Below are positions 7,805 through 13,624 of a DNA stretch of 16,658 bases, piece after piece (the stretch's first letter is position 1; each line of letters starts with the position of its first letter). The position numbers were made by a program, and so were the translations under genes. The notes below the pieces were generated by a model. It saw only the letters and a list, made by a program, of their open reading frames with translations. It ran no database searches and was not told the DNA's origin. This DNA comes from an uncultured Agitococcus sp. Its GTDB lineage: Bacteria; Pseudomonadota; Gammaproteobacteria; Pseudomonadales; Moraxellaceae. Location: NCBI RefSeq assembly GCF_937920075.1, contig NZ_CALETI010000458.1, positions 1 to 16,658 on the forward strand, read 5' to 3'.

Positions 7805-7861
7805 ATGACCATGCGTAATGAGTCATTCGTGTATTTTAAAAATGAGCGTAAAGCATTCTAA
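7805..7861 (+). CDS. Possible 18-residue small protein
   Basis: ATG at 7805 is preceded by AGGAGA (7793-7798) at an ideal 6-base spacing and opens an 18-codon frame (MTMRNESFVYFKNERKAF) ending in TAA. I recognise no family. The ribosome-binding site is among the strongest in the window, which is the only reason to report it. It has no clear promoter, is not upstream of a same-strand gene that it could regulate as a leader, and could be chance or the start of a decayed gene. Confidence 0.3.
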   Translation: MTMRNESFVYFKNERKAF

Positions 7862-7908
7862 GCACGTTTTGTAAATAAATACGCGATAAATGCGTAGGTC
7901 AAATAAGC

Positions 7909-7934
7909 AAAGAGCGATGATTAAACCGCTCTTT
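7909..7934 (-). terminator. Terminator of the LysR gene
   Basis: 8-bp inverted repeat aaagagcg/cgctcttt with a 10-base loop that overlaps the lysR stop codon; on the minus strand it is followed by gcttattt. Confidence 0.65.
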
Positions 7935-8859
7935 ACTTGCCTAAACCACACGTTGGATCAGTTAAACCTTGTTGTGCTAACCATTCTTCAAAAAAACGAA
8001 TAAATAAGCGAACCTTAGCCGACAAATGTTTACGATGTGGATAAACCGCATAAATATGACTAGCAGGGGTGTGATAATCAGGCAAAATTCGCACTAACTG
8101 ACCATTGCTTAAATAAGGTGCTAAAACAAAACAAGGTGCGCAACAAATGCCTAAACCTTGTGCCGCAGCTTCGGCCAAAAAGTTGCTATTATCACTAGAG
8201 ATTGCTCCTTGAACAGTGACATCATATTGTTGCTGATTTTTATCCAAAAAAGTCCACAAACGATTGTGGCTGAGATGATGTTGATAAATCAAACAGTTAT
8301 GGGCTAATAAATCATCAGGATGATTTAAAGGTGGGTAATTTTTGAGATAATCAGGTGCGGCAGCATACAACAATTGAGTTTGGCCTATTTGTTTTGCCAC
8401 CACATTTTGTGAACCTGTTGAGCCAACTCTTAACGCCAAATCAAAACCTTCTTCAACTAAATCGACCATATTTCCCGATAATGACACCTGAAATTTAAGG
8501 GCGGGATATACTTTTTGACAGGCATCTAAAGCAGGCACTAAATAACTTAAAGCAAAGCCTAAAGAGGTGGTGATTTTTAACAAACCTTGTGCCATTGCTG
8601 CTTGGGTACTCACATCAGACTCTAGGTTTTCAAGCTCATGTAACCATTGCACCGCACGTTCATAATACGCTTGACCACTTTCGGTTAAGCTAATACGCCG
8701 AGTAGTACGATTTAATAAACGCACTTGTAGATGAGATTCTAATTGTGCCACCCATCGAGATACGGCAGAGGTGGATTGAGTCAGTTTATCGGCAGCACTG
8801 GCAAAACTACCTGCTTCAACTACCGTACAAAATACGCGCATCGCTTCGACTCTATCCAT
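7933..8859 (-). CDS. LysR-family transcriptional regulator (CrgA-like)
   Basis: A 308-residue LysR-type regulator. Residues 1-60 form the winged helix-turn-helix (VEAGSFASAADKLTQSTSAVSRWVAQLE, seen here as two halves, then LNRTTRRISLTESG). From ~90 to 300 lies the periplasmic-binding-protein-like effector domain. The DNA-binding motif and segments such as SLGFALSYLVPAL and GFDLALRVG place it in the CrgA/AphB-like subgroup (PBP2_CrgA-type). It diverges from the gst gene, the usual layout for a LysR regulator and its target, so control of gst is a reasonable inference; the effector is unknown. The ATG at 8859 has no strong Shine-Dalgarno. The 217-base divergent gap holds a T-N11-A palindrome at 8875-8897 and a MITE at 8934-9035. 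Confidence 0.93.
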   Translation of the reverse strand: MDRVEAMRVFCTVVEAGSFASAADKLTQSTSAVSRWVAQLESHLQVRLLNRTTRRISLTESGQAYYERAVQWLHELENLESDVSTQAAMAQGLLKITTSLGFALSYLVPALDACQKVYPALKFQVSLSGNMVDLVEEGFDLALRVGSTGSQNVVAKQIGQTQLLYAAAPDYLKNYPPLNHPDDLLAHNCLIYQHHLSHNRLWTFLDKNQQQYDVTVQGAISSDNSNFLAEAAAQGLGICCAPCFVLAPYLSNGQLVRILPDYHTPASHIYAVYPHRKHLSAKVRLFIRFFEEWLAQQGLTDPTCGLGK

Positions 8860-8874
8860 TATTGTTCAACTTTG

Positions 8875-8897
8875 TTAAATAAATTATGTTAATTTAA
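8875..8897. promoter_or_regulatory. Candidate LysR-type (T-N11-A) operator
   Basis: A perfect 6-bp inverted repeat ttaaat-N11-atttaa, whose innermost bases are T-N11-A, lies 16 bases upstream of the lysR start. It fits the classic LysR box shape, but the A/T-rich half-sites could arise by chance. Confidence 0.35.
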
Positions 8898-8933
8898 TCA
8901 CTTTATCCCACTAAAAGAAATAGTTATCTTATT

Positions 8934-9035
8934 TAGGACTTACGCGGTTATCGCTTATTTGTGAACATTTAAACCATTTTTAACGGTTTTATGTTCACAA
9001 AACGCGCTAATTTCGATGAAATGCGTTAAGTCCTA
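8934..9035. mobile_element. Palindromic MITE-like element, copy 1
   Basis: About 98 bp bounded by TA on both sides. Terminal inverted repeats are ggacttacgc (8936-8945) and gcgttaagtcc (9023-9033, one extra base), and an inner inverted repeat is tgtgaacat (8960-8968) / atgttcaca (8991-8999), so most of the element can fold on itself. Its reverse complement matches 12638-12737 at about 85% identity by hand alignment. It has no coding capacity. TA at both ends is consistent with TA target duplication, as in IS630/Tc1-mariner elements; the parent transposase is not in this window. Confidence 0.8.
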
Positions 9036-9039
9036 TTAT
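9034..9039 (+). promoter_or_regulatory. Possible gst -10 element at the MITE edge
   Basis: TATTAT, made of the TA at the MITE's right end plus flanking bases, lies 38 bases upstream of the gst ATG; with a 17-base spacer the -35 (tttcga, 9011-9016) would be inside the MITE. The -35 is poor, so this is tentative. Confidence 0.3.
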
Positions 9040-9076
9040 CATCACCCAAACAATCCACTGATAAGAGGAAAAAATA

Positions 9077-9685
9077 ATGAAACTTTATTATGCAGCAGGC
9101 GCTTGTTCTTTAGCTCCACACATTGTTAGCCGTGAGGCAGACCTAAATTTAGAGTTAGTACGTGTGGATACTAAAAGCCATTTAACCCCAGATGGTGTTG
9201 ATTTTTATACTATTAATCCCAAAGGTAGTGTGCCATGTTTACAGTTAGATAACGGTCAATTACTCACTGAAGGGCCGATTATTTGTCAATATTTAGCTGA
9301 TTTGGCCAACAATACTCAGTTAATGCCAGCATCAGGCACATTGGCTCGTTATCGAGTCATGGAGTGGCAAAATTATATTACCTCCGAATTACACAAATCA
9401 TTTTCGCCTTTGTTTAACCCAAATGCAGGTGCAGAAACCAAAGCATTGTTTGCTGAACAGTTAAAAAACAAATTTACTTGGTTATCAAGTAAATTAGAAC
9501 ATACAGCGTATTTAACAGGTGACAATTTTACGGCGGCAGATGCTTATTTGTTTGTAGTCACCAACTGGTCTAAATTTGTTGGTTTAGATTTATCACATTT
9601 AAGTGCGTTACAAGCCTTTATGCAGCGTGTCGCTACCCGTCCTGCCGTACAAATGGCTTTAAAAACAGAAGGTTTGATTAAGTAA
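9077..9685 (+). CDS. gst: Beta-class glutathione S-transferase
   Basis: A 202-residue cytosolic GST that conjugates or uses glutathione in detoxification and oxidative-stress chemistry. It is clearly related to E. coli GstA along its length. The thioredoxin-like N-domain (1-80) starts MKLYYAAGACSLAPH, with the beta-class Cys10; NPKGSVPCL carries the cis-Pro (Pro53) and LLTEGPII contacts the glutathione gamma-Glu group. The all-helical C-domain (~88-202) has His106 in ELHKSF, the second beta-class signature, and the conserved FTAADAYLF capping-box region. The start at 9077 follows aagagga (9063-9069) with 7 bases between. It diverges from a LysR regulator and is followed by a tautomerase gene 97 bases downstream, with a C-rich hairpin between. 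Confidence 0.96.
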   Translation: MKLYYAAGACSLAPHIVSREADLNLELVRVDTKSHLTPDGVDFYTINPKGSVPCLQLDNGQLLTEGPIICQYLADLANNTQLMPASGTLARYRVMEWQNYITSELHKSFSPLFNPNAGAETKALFAEQLKNKFTWLSSKLEHTAYLTGDNFTAADAYLFVVTNWSKFVGLDLSHLSALQAFMQRVATRPAVQMALKTEGLIK

Positions 9686-9691
9686 ATAAAA

Positions 9692-9743
9692 TACCCCCCT
9701 CAGTCCCCCCTTAATAAGGGGGGATGCCGAAGGCAGGGAGGTA
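9692..9743. repeat. C-rich REP-like palindromic repeat after gst
   Basis: A tight hairpin cccccctt-aat-aagggggg (9705-9723) is followed by a small one, tgcc-gaa-ggca (9726-9736), inside imperfect outer arms tacccccctc / cagggaggta. This two-hairpin layout is typical of dispersed intergenic palindromes. It resembles the C-rich hairpin at 848-868 and may also act as a partial terminator or mRNA stabiliser between gst and the tautomerase gene. Confidence 0.6.
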
Positions 9744-9782
9744 TGTGAGTACACAAACGACAGCTTAAGGAAGTAAAAAATT

Positions 9783-9995
9783 ATGCCTTATGTCAATATT
9801 AAAATTACCAAAGAAGGGGCAACAGCAGAGCAAAAAGCTGAGCTGATTGCTGGTGTCACTGACTTATTGGTAAAAGTATTAAATAAAAATCCTGCAACCA
9901 CTTTTGTTGTTATTGATGAAGTTGATACTGACAATTGGGGGGTAGCAGGGCAAAGCGTCACTCAACGGCGTATTGCTGAACGACAGAATAGTTAG
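9783..9995 (+). CDS. 4-oxalocrotonate tautomerase-family protein
   Basis: A 70-residue member of the tautomerase superfamily (PF01361). After Met removal the N-terminal Pro1 of PYVNIKIT would be the catalytic base, as in 4-oxalocrotonate tautomerase, and the beta-alpha-beta pattern with EQKAELIAGVTDLLVKVL and TTFVVIDEVDTDNWG is typical. Counted from Pro1, Arg11 and Arg39 of the canonical 2-hydroxymuconate enzyme are Gly11 and Thr39, while an aromatic residue (Trp51) sits near the Phe50 position. So 2-hydroxymuconate isomerisation is doubtful and the natural substrate is unknown; promiscuous keto-enol tautomerase activity is plausible. aaggaag (9767-9773) precedes the ATG by 9 bases. It lies in the same direction as gst upstream and is followed by a strong terminator. 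Confidence 0.9.
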   Translation: MPYVNIKITKEGATAEQKAELIAGVTDLLVKVLNKNPATTFVVIDEVDTDNWGVAGQSVTQRRIAERQNS

Positions 9996-10008
9996 TTTTT
10001 TTGAAATC

Positions 10009-10046
10009 AATCCTCTTAGTAATCAAAGTAGCTAAGAGGATTTTTT
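10009..10046 (+). terminator. Terminator after the tautomerase gene, overlapping the benE ribosome-binding region
   Basis: A perfect 11-bp stem aatcctcttag / ctaagaggatt with a 12-base loop is followed by more Ts (to 10046). Its 3' arm contains aagagga (10034-10040), the best Shine-Dalgarno-like sequence upstream of benE. Confidence 0.9.
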
Positions 10047-10062
10047 ATTGTTAATAATTTTT

Positions 10063-11253
10063 ATGAAAACATTATTTAAAGATTTTTCTTTTTCGGCAGT
10101 GATTGCAGGCTTTGTTACAGTATTAGTCGGTTTTAGTAGCTCAGGCGTTTTGGTGTTTCAAGCTGCTCAAGCCTTGGGAGCAACACCAGCACAAAGTAGC
10201 TCTTGGTTGTGGGCATTGTGCATGGGCATGGGTTTAACCAGTATTGGCTTATCTTGGTATTACAAAACGCCAATTCCTACTGCATGGTCAACAGCCGCCG
10301 CCGCGATGTTAATTACCATAGCTGACCATATTAGCTTAGCCGAAGCGACAGGCGCATTTATTGTTTCGGGTTTATTGATAACCGTTGCAGGTTTTTCGGG
10401 CATCTTTGAGCGATTAATGAAATTTGTGCCGATGTCTTTGGCATCAGCAATGTTGGCTGGTATTTTATTGAGATTTAGCCTACAAGCTGTAAACGCACTA
10501 CAAAGCCATTTGGCAATGATTTTGGCAATGTTTATCGCATATTTACTTTGTAAGCGATTAAAGCCGCGTTATGCAGTATTGATGGCTTTAATAGTCGGTA
10601 TTGGCACAGCTTATAGTCAAGGTTTAATTCATCTCCAAGAAATTAGCTATCAGGCAGTGCAACCAGAGTGGGTGAAACCGAGCTTCTCTTGGCATACCGT
10701 GTTAGGAGTTGCTGTGCCTTTGTTTTTAGTGACCATGACTTCACAAAATATGGCTGGCATCGCGGCAATTCGCAGTTTTTCTTATCATGCGCCTGTTTCG
10801 CCATTAGTGGGGTGGACAGGATTAGCAACGGTGATTTTTGCACCAATGGGCGCATTTGCGATTAGTTTAGCGGCAATTACCGCAGCAATTTGTTTGAGTA
10901 GTGAGGCGCATGAGGATAAACAACGGCGTTATGTAGCAGGTATCATGTCGGGTATATTTTATCTGTTATTAGGTATTTTTGCCGCAACCTTAGCACACTT
11001 GTTGACAGCTTTACCTAAAGAGTTAGTGATTGGGGTTGCAGGGATTGCTTTATTAGGCACGATTGGTAATGGTTTGGTTCAAGCATTAGCTGTTGAACAA
11101 GAGCGCGAAGCGGCATTAATTTGTTTTGTGGTCACTGTATCAGGTATTAATTTATTGGGCATAGGGGCAGCTTTTTGGGGATTGATTGCAGGGGCATTCA
11201 CATTAGGGCTGATGGCTATTGTTGGTGTGAGGGGGATGGCTAATAAAAATTGA
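10063..11253 (+). CDS. benE: BenE-family (benzoate:H+ symporter type) membrane transporter
   Basis: An integral membrane protein of about 396 residues with some 12 hydrophobic helices, homologous to E. coli BenE/YdcO along its length. Shared segments include TAWSTAAAAML, SLASAMLAGILLRF, VPLFLVTMTSQNMAGIAA, APVSPLVGWTGL, ITAAICLSSEAHEDK and GIGAAFWGLIAG. Named family members import benzoate by proton symport, but many are uncharacterised, so the substrate here is open. The ATG at 10063 aligns with homologue starts but has no Shine-Dalgarno; a TTG at 10048 (adding five residues) lies 7 bases after aagagga, which is part of the preceding terminator stem. Which start is used is unresolved. Other genes of benzoate catabolism (benABCD, catA) are absent from the window. 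The 3' end runs into a long inverted repeat shared with the convergent yqhD. Confidence 0.93.
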   Translation: MKTLFKDFSFSAVIAGFVTVLVGFSSSGVLVFQAAQALGATPAQSSSWLWALCMGMGLTSIGLSWYYKTPIPTAWSTAAAAMLITIADHISLAEATGAFIVSGLLITVAGFSGIFERLMKFVPMSLASAMLAGILLRFSLQAVNALQSHLAMILAMFIAYLLCKRLKPRYAVLMALIVGIGTAYSQGLIHLQEISYQAVQPEWVKPSFSWHTVLGVAVPLFLVTMTSQNMAGIAAIRSFSYHAPVSPLVGWTGLATVIFAPMGAFAISLAAITAAICLSSEAHEDKQRRYVAGIMSGIFYLLLGIFAATLAHLLTALPKELVIGVAGIALLGTIGNGLVQALAVEQEREAALICFVVTVSGINLLGIGAAFWGLIAGAFTLGLMAIVGVRGMANKN

Positions 11254-11327
11254 CTCATTCTGCGTGACAAAACTTGCCAACAGAATAACTATTTGCTGCG
11301 TTTTGTGCCTTGCCTGAGTCAATTTTT
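11245..11327. terminator. Long-armed hairpin at the benE/yqhD convergence
   Basis: A perfect 13-bp outer stem (aaaaattgactca, 11245-11257, and tgagtcaattttt, 11315-11327) spans the benE stop codon. Inside it, acaaaac (around 11268-11274) pairs with gttttgt (around 11300-11306). Ts on the plus-strand 3' side and As at the 5' side fit a bidirectional terminator, though the 57-base interior is longer than usual. Confidence 0.6.
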
Positions 11328-11365
11328 ATCAGCAACGCAGCTCACACACAAAACGTCAACAGACC

Positions 11366-12523
11366 CTATAAACAGAGTTGTAATACTTGACGGCAAACAT
11401 CGGGTGTCACATCACGATGTTCTCCTAATTTAATCATCTTGTGGGCAATCAGTTGTTCAATAATGGCATCAATATGGCTAGCATTGAGGTCATAAGCACT
11501 TAAACGTGTATCGACTCCCAAACCTTTAAAGAAGCTCTCGGTTTTAGCAATCGCTAAATCAATACGTTGTTGTTCGTCGCCTTCGTTAATTTGCCAAACA
11601 CGACTAGCATATTGCAGCAATTTAGCACGTTTGCTTTCTTGACGAATTTTCAACATCGCAGGTAAGACAATCGCCAAGGTGCGTGCATGGTCAATGCCGT
11701 GTAATGCTGTGAGCTCATGGCCAATCATATGGGTTGCCCAATCTTGTGGCACACCTGCACCAATCAAACCATTTAACGCTAAAGTGGCAACCCACATTAA
11801 ATTGGCACGTGTATCGTAGTCTTCAGGGTGATGGAGGGCTTTTTCACCTAATTCAATCAAGGTTTGTAATAAACCTTCGGCAAAACGATCTTGCACATAA
11901 CCATTAACAGGATAGGTAAGATATTGCTCGGTAATATGCACAAACGCATCAACCACACCATTCGCAATTTGACGAGTGGGTAACGTATAGGTTTTGGTGG
12001 GGTCTAAAACCGAAAATTGTGGAAAAGTGTGTGTGCTAAAAAAAGCGGATTTGGTGTGATTGCTTTGTTGGGTAATCACGCCACCATTATTCATTTCTGA
12101 ACCTGTTGCCGATAGCGTTAAAACAGTGCCAATCGGTAATGCAGCTTGAATAACTGTGCCACGGTTTTTTAAAATATCTAACACATCGCCTTGATAACAA
12201 CTCGCCGCAGCCACAAATTTAGTGCCATCAATCACCGATCCACCGCCAACCGCCAATAAAAAATCAATTTGTTGATTTTTAACTATTTCAACGGCTCTCA
12301 TCAGCGTTTCAAAGGTTGGATTAGGCTCAATGCCTGAAAACTCAACAACATGTCTTGAGCCTAATGCGGTAAGAACTTCTTTGAGTGTGCCTGTGACTTT
12401 GACACTACCGCCGCCATACAGCACTAAAACTTTTGCTTGGGCGGGAATATGTTTATCAATATCAGCAATACGCTGTTGACCAAATAAAATACGGGTTGGG
12501 TTGTAAAAGTCAAAATTAAACAT
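11366..12523 (-). CDS. yqhD: NADPH-dependent aldehyde reductase / iron-type alcohol dehydrogenase (YqhD)
   Basis: An iron-containing-type (group III) alcohol dehydrogenase that reduces a wide range of short aldehydes, including products of lipid peroxidation, with NADPH in the cytosol. It is very close to E. coli YqhD (387 residues) over the full length: NPTRILFG, LYGGGSVKVTG, GIEPNP, AVGGGSVIDGTKF, TLSATGSEMN, ANGVVDAFVH, NGLIGAGVPQDWATHM and HGIDHARTLAIVLPA. In numbering from the chosen start, the metal ligands are Asp192, His196, His265 and His279, matching Asp194, His198, His267 and His281. The GGGS near residue 38 is the NADPH-binding signature. The start was set at 12523 (385 residues) because it has a gaggg ribosome-binding sequence and aligns with YqhD; an in-frame ATG at 12538 has no such site. 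No YqhC-type AraC regulator is nearby. Confidence 0.96.
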   Translation of the reverse strand: MFNFDFYNPTRILFGQQRIADIDKHIPAQAKVLVLYGGGSVKVTGTLKEVLTALGSRHVVEFSGIEPNPTFETLMRAVEIVKNQQIDFLLAVGGGSVIDGTKFVAAASCYQGDVLDILKNRGTVIQAALPIGTVLTLSATGSEMNNGGVITQQSNHTKSAFFSTHTFPQFSVLDPTKTYTLPTRQIANGVVDAFVHITEQYLTYPVNGYVQDRFAEGLLQTLIELGEKALHHPEDYDTRANLMWVATLALNGLIGAGVPQDWATHMIGHELTALHGIDHARTLAIVLPAMLKIRQESKRAKLLQYASRVWQINEGDEQQRIDLAIAKTESFFKGLGVDTRLSAYDLNASHIDAIIEQLIAHKMIKLGEHRDVTPDVCRQVLQLCL

Positions 12524-12637
12524 GTTATCCCTCGTCATTTTTTAGCAGGTTTTGTGTAAACCGGACAATTGCTTGGTTTGGCCATTGTGCCTAAAAAAAA
12601 TTATGTTATAAGAACGATGCTGCCGCATTGCAGATGA

Positions 12638-12737
12638 TAAGACTTACGCATTTGATCGAAATAAAAGTGTCTTGTAAACATAAAACCGCTAAAAATGGTT
12701 GAAATGTGAACAAAAAGCGATAACTGCATAAGTCTTA
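12638..12737. mobile_element. Palindromic MITE-like element, copy 2
   Basis: About 96 bp between TA dinucleotides, with terminal inverted repeats agacttacgca / tgcataagtct. It aligns to the reverse complement of 8934-9035 with roughly 13 mismatches and two single-base gaps by hand. The inner arms (gtaaacat / atgtgaac) have picked up mismatches, so this copy folds less perfectly. It sits in the divergent yqhD-SDR intergenic region and contains no ORF. Confidence 0.8.
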
Positions 12738-12743
12738 GGTGCT

Positions 12744-12759
12744 GTTGATGTTTATCAAC
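12744..12759. promoter_or_regulatory. Palindrome upstream of the SDR gene
   Basis: Perfect gttgat-gttt-atcaac (6-4-6) located just after the MITE and 57 bases before the SDR start; a possible operator. A four-codon ORF (MRQK, 12777-12791) with a strong gtggaggggga ribosome-binding sequence lies between it and the gene. Confidence 0.3.
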
Positions 12760-12816
12760 TAAGTGGAGGGGGAGCAATGCGACAGAAATAACACTTTATG
12801 CATAGGATTATAAACG

Positions 12817-13584
12817 ATGAATTTAGACAATAAAGTAGCCGTTGTCACAGGCGGTGCATCAGGTTTGGGCTTAGCAACGGTAAAAGCCTATTTGGCCAAA
12901 GGCGCATCAGTGGCCATTTTTGATTTAAATGCCGAGCAAGGTGCTTTAGTTGCCGCAGAGCTTGGCGAAAAAGCCTTATTTTGCCAAGTGAATGTGGCTG
13001 AAGAAGCCTCTGTACAACAAGCCATTGCCCAAACTTTAGCAAAATTTGGTGCAATTCATGTGACCGTGAATTGTGCGGGTATTGGTTCGGCAAGCCGTAC
13101 CGTTGGTAAAAACGGTGCCATGCCATTGGAACTTTTTAGCAAAGTGATTGCAGTTAATTTGGTGGGGACTTTTAATGTGACCCGTCTAACCGCCGCAGAA
13201 ATGGCCAAAAATACGCCAGATGTTGATGGTGAACGTGGTGTGATTATTAATACTGCCTCGGTTGCTGCATTTGATGGCCAAATTGGTCAAGTGGCTTATT
13301 CTGCCTCTAAGGGTGGTGTGGTAGGTATGACCTTGCCATTAGCGCGTGATTTAGCGATGTTGGGAATTCGTGTTAATACCATTGCACCTGGTATTTTTAA
13401 TACACCATTAATGAATGCTTCTCCAGACAGTGTTAAATTGCCATTGATTGAGATGACTCAATTTCCCAAGCGTTTAGGCTATCCCGAAGAATATGCCTTT
13501 TTAGCTTCGCATATTGTTGAAAACAAATTTATGAATGGCGAAACCATTCGTTTGGATGGCGCAATTCGTATGGCTCCACGCTAA
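12817..13584 (+). CDS. Short-chain dehydrogenase of the HSD10 type (3-hydroxyacyl-CoA dehydrogenase type II-like)
   Basis: A 255-residue classical SDR. The Rossmann motif is TGGASGLG (11-18), and Asp36 at the end of beta2 (VAIFDLN) indicates NAD(H) rather than NADP(H). NCAG (85-88), Asn114 and the Ser148-Tyr161-Lys165 catalytic set (NTASVAAFDGQIGQVAYSAS, then K) are present. PGIFNTPLM and a final GETIRLDGAIRMAPR are characteristic of the HSD10-like subgroup. These enzymes oxidise 3-hydroxyacyl-CoA in fatty-acid or branched-chain degradation and can act on other alcohols; the exact substrate is not readable here. Agga (12804-12807) lies 9 bases before the ATG. It diverges from yqhD and converges with barA, so it is probably monocistronic. 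Confidence 0.94.
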   Translation: MNLDNKVAVVTGGASGLGLATVKAYLAKGASVAIFDLNAEQGALVAAELGEKALFCQVNVAEEASVQQAIAQTLAKFGAIHVTVNCAGIGSASRTVGKNGAMPLELFSKVIAVNLVGTFNVTRLTAAEMAKNTPDVDGERGVIINTASVAAFDGQIGQVAYSASKGGVVGMTLPLARDLAMLGIRVNTIAPGIFNTPLMNASPDSVKLPLIEMTQFPKRLGYPEEYAFLASHIVENKFMNGETIRLDGAIRMAPR

Positions 13585-13606
13585 TTGCTAATTAAGTATA
13601 TGGCTT

Positions 13607-13624
13607 GGCGGCTAGTTAGCCGCC
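13607..13624. terminator. Hairpin between the SDR gene and barA
   Basis: Perfect 8-bp palindrome ggcggcta-gt-tagccgcc; it overlaps the barA stop codon. There is no real T run on either side (plus strand: attaatc), so it may be a terminator of weak or Rho-assisted type for the two convergent genes. Confidence 0.5.

Larger units (their letters stand above)
7582..7932. other. 351-base intergenic region upstream of the DUF2236 gene
   Basis: It contains, in order: the probable minus-strand promoter region of the oxygenase-like gene, an imperfect palindrome tggtac-tttc-gtgcca (7644-7659), two adjacent 6-2-6 palindromes (7666-7694), a direct repeat of ttggcta near 7734 and 7752, an 18-codon plus-strand ORF with a strong ribosome-binding site (7805-7861), and the terminator of the LysR gene at the right edge. 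Confidence 0.6.

Noticed and set aside
10063..11253. Evidence for a benzoate catabolic operon
   Set aside because: Only the transporter homologue is present; no dioxygenase, diol dehydrogenase or ring-cleavage gene appears in the window.
10643..11270. Short frames overlapping benE on both strands
   Set aside because: benE is strongly conserved through this region, so the overlapping frames are spurious.
8936..12735. Composite transposon carrying gst-tautomerase-benE-yqhD
   Set aside because: The two flanking copies are inverted and bracket the genes, but they are tiny non-coding elements, have diverged by about 15%, and each has its own TA at both ends, which fits two separate insertions. 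No transposase is present.
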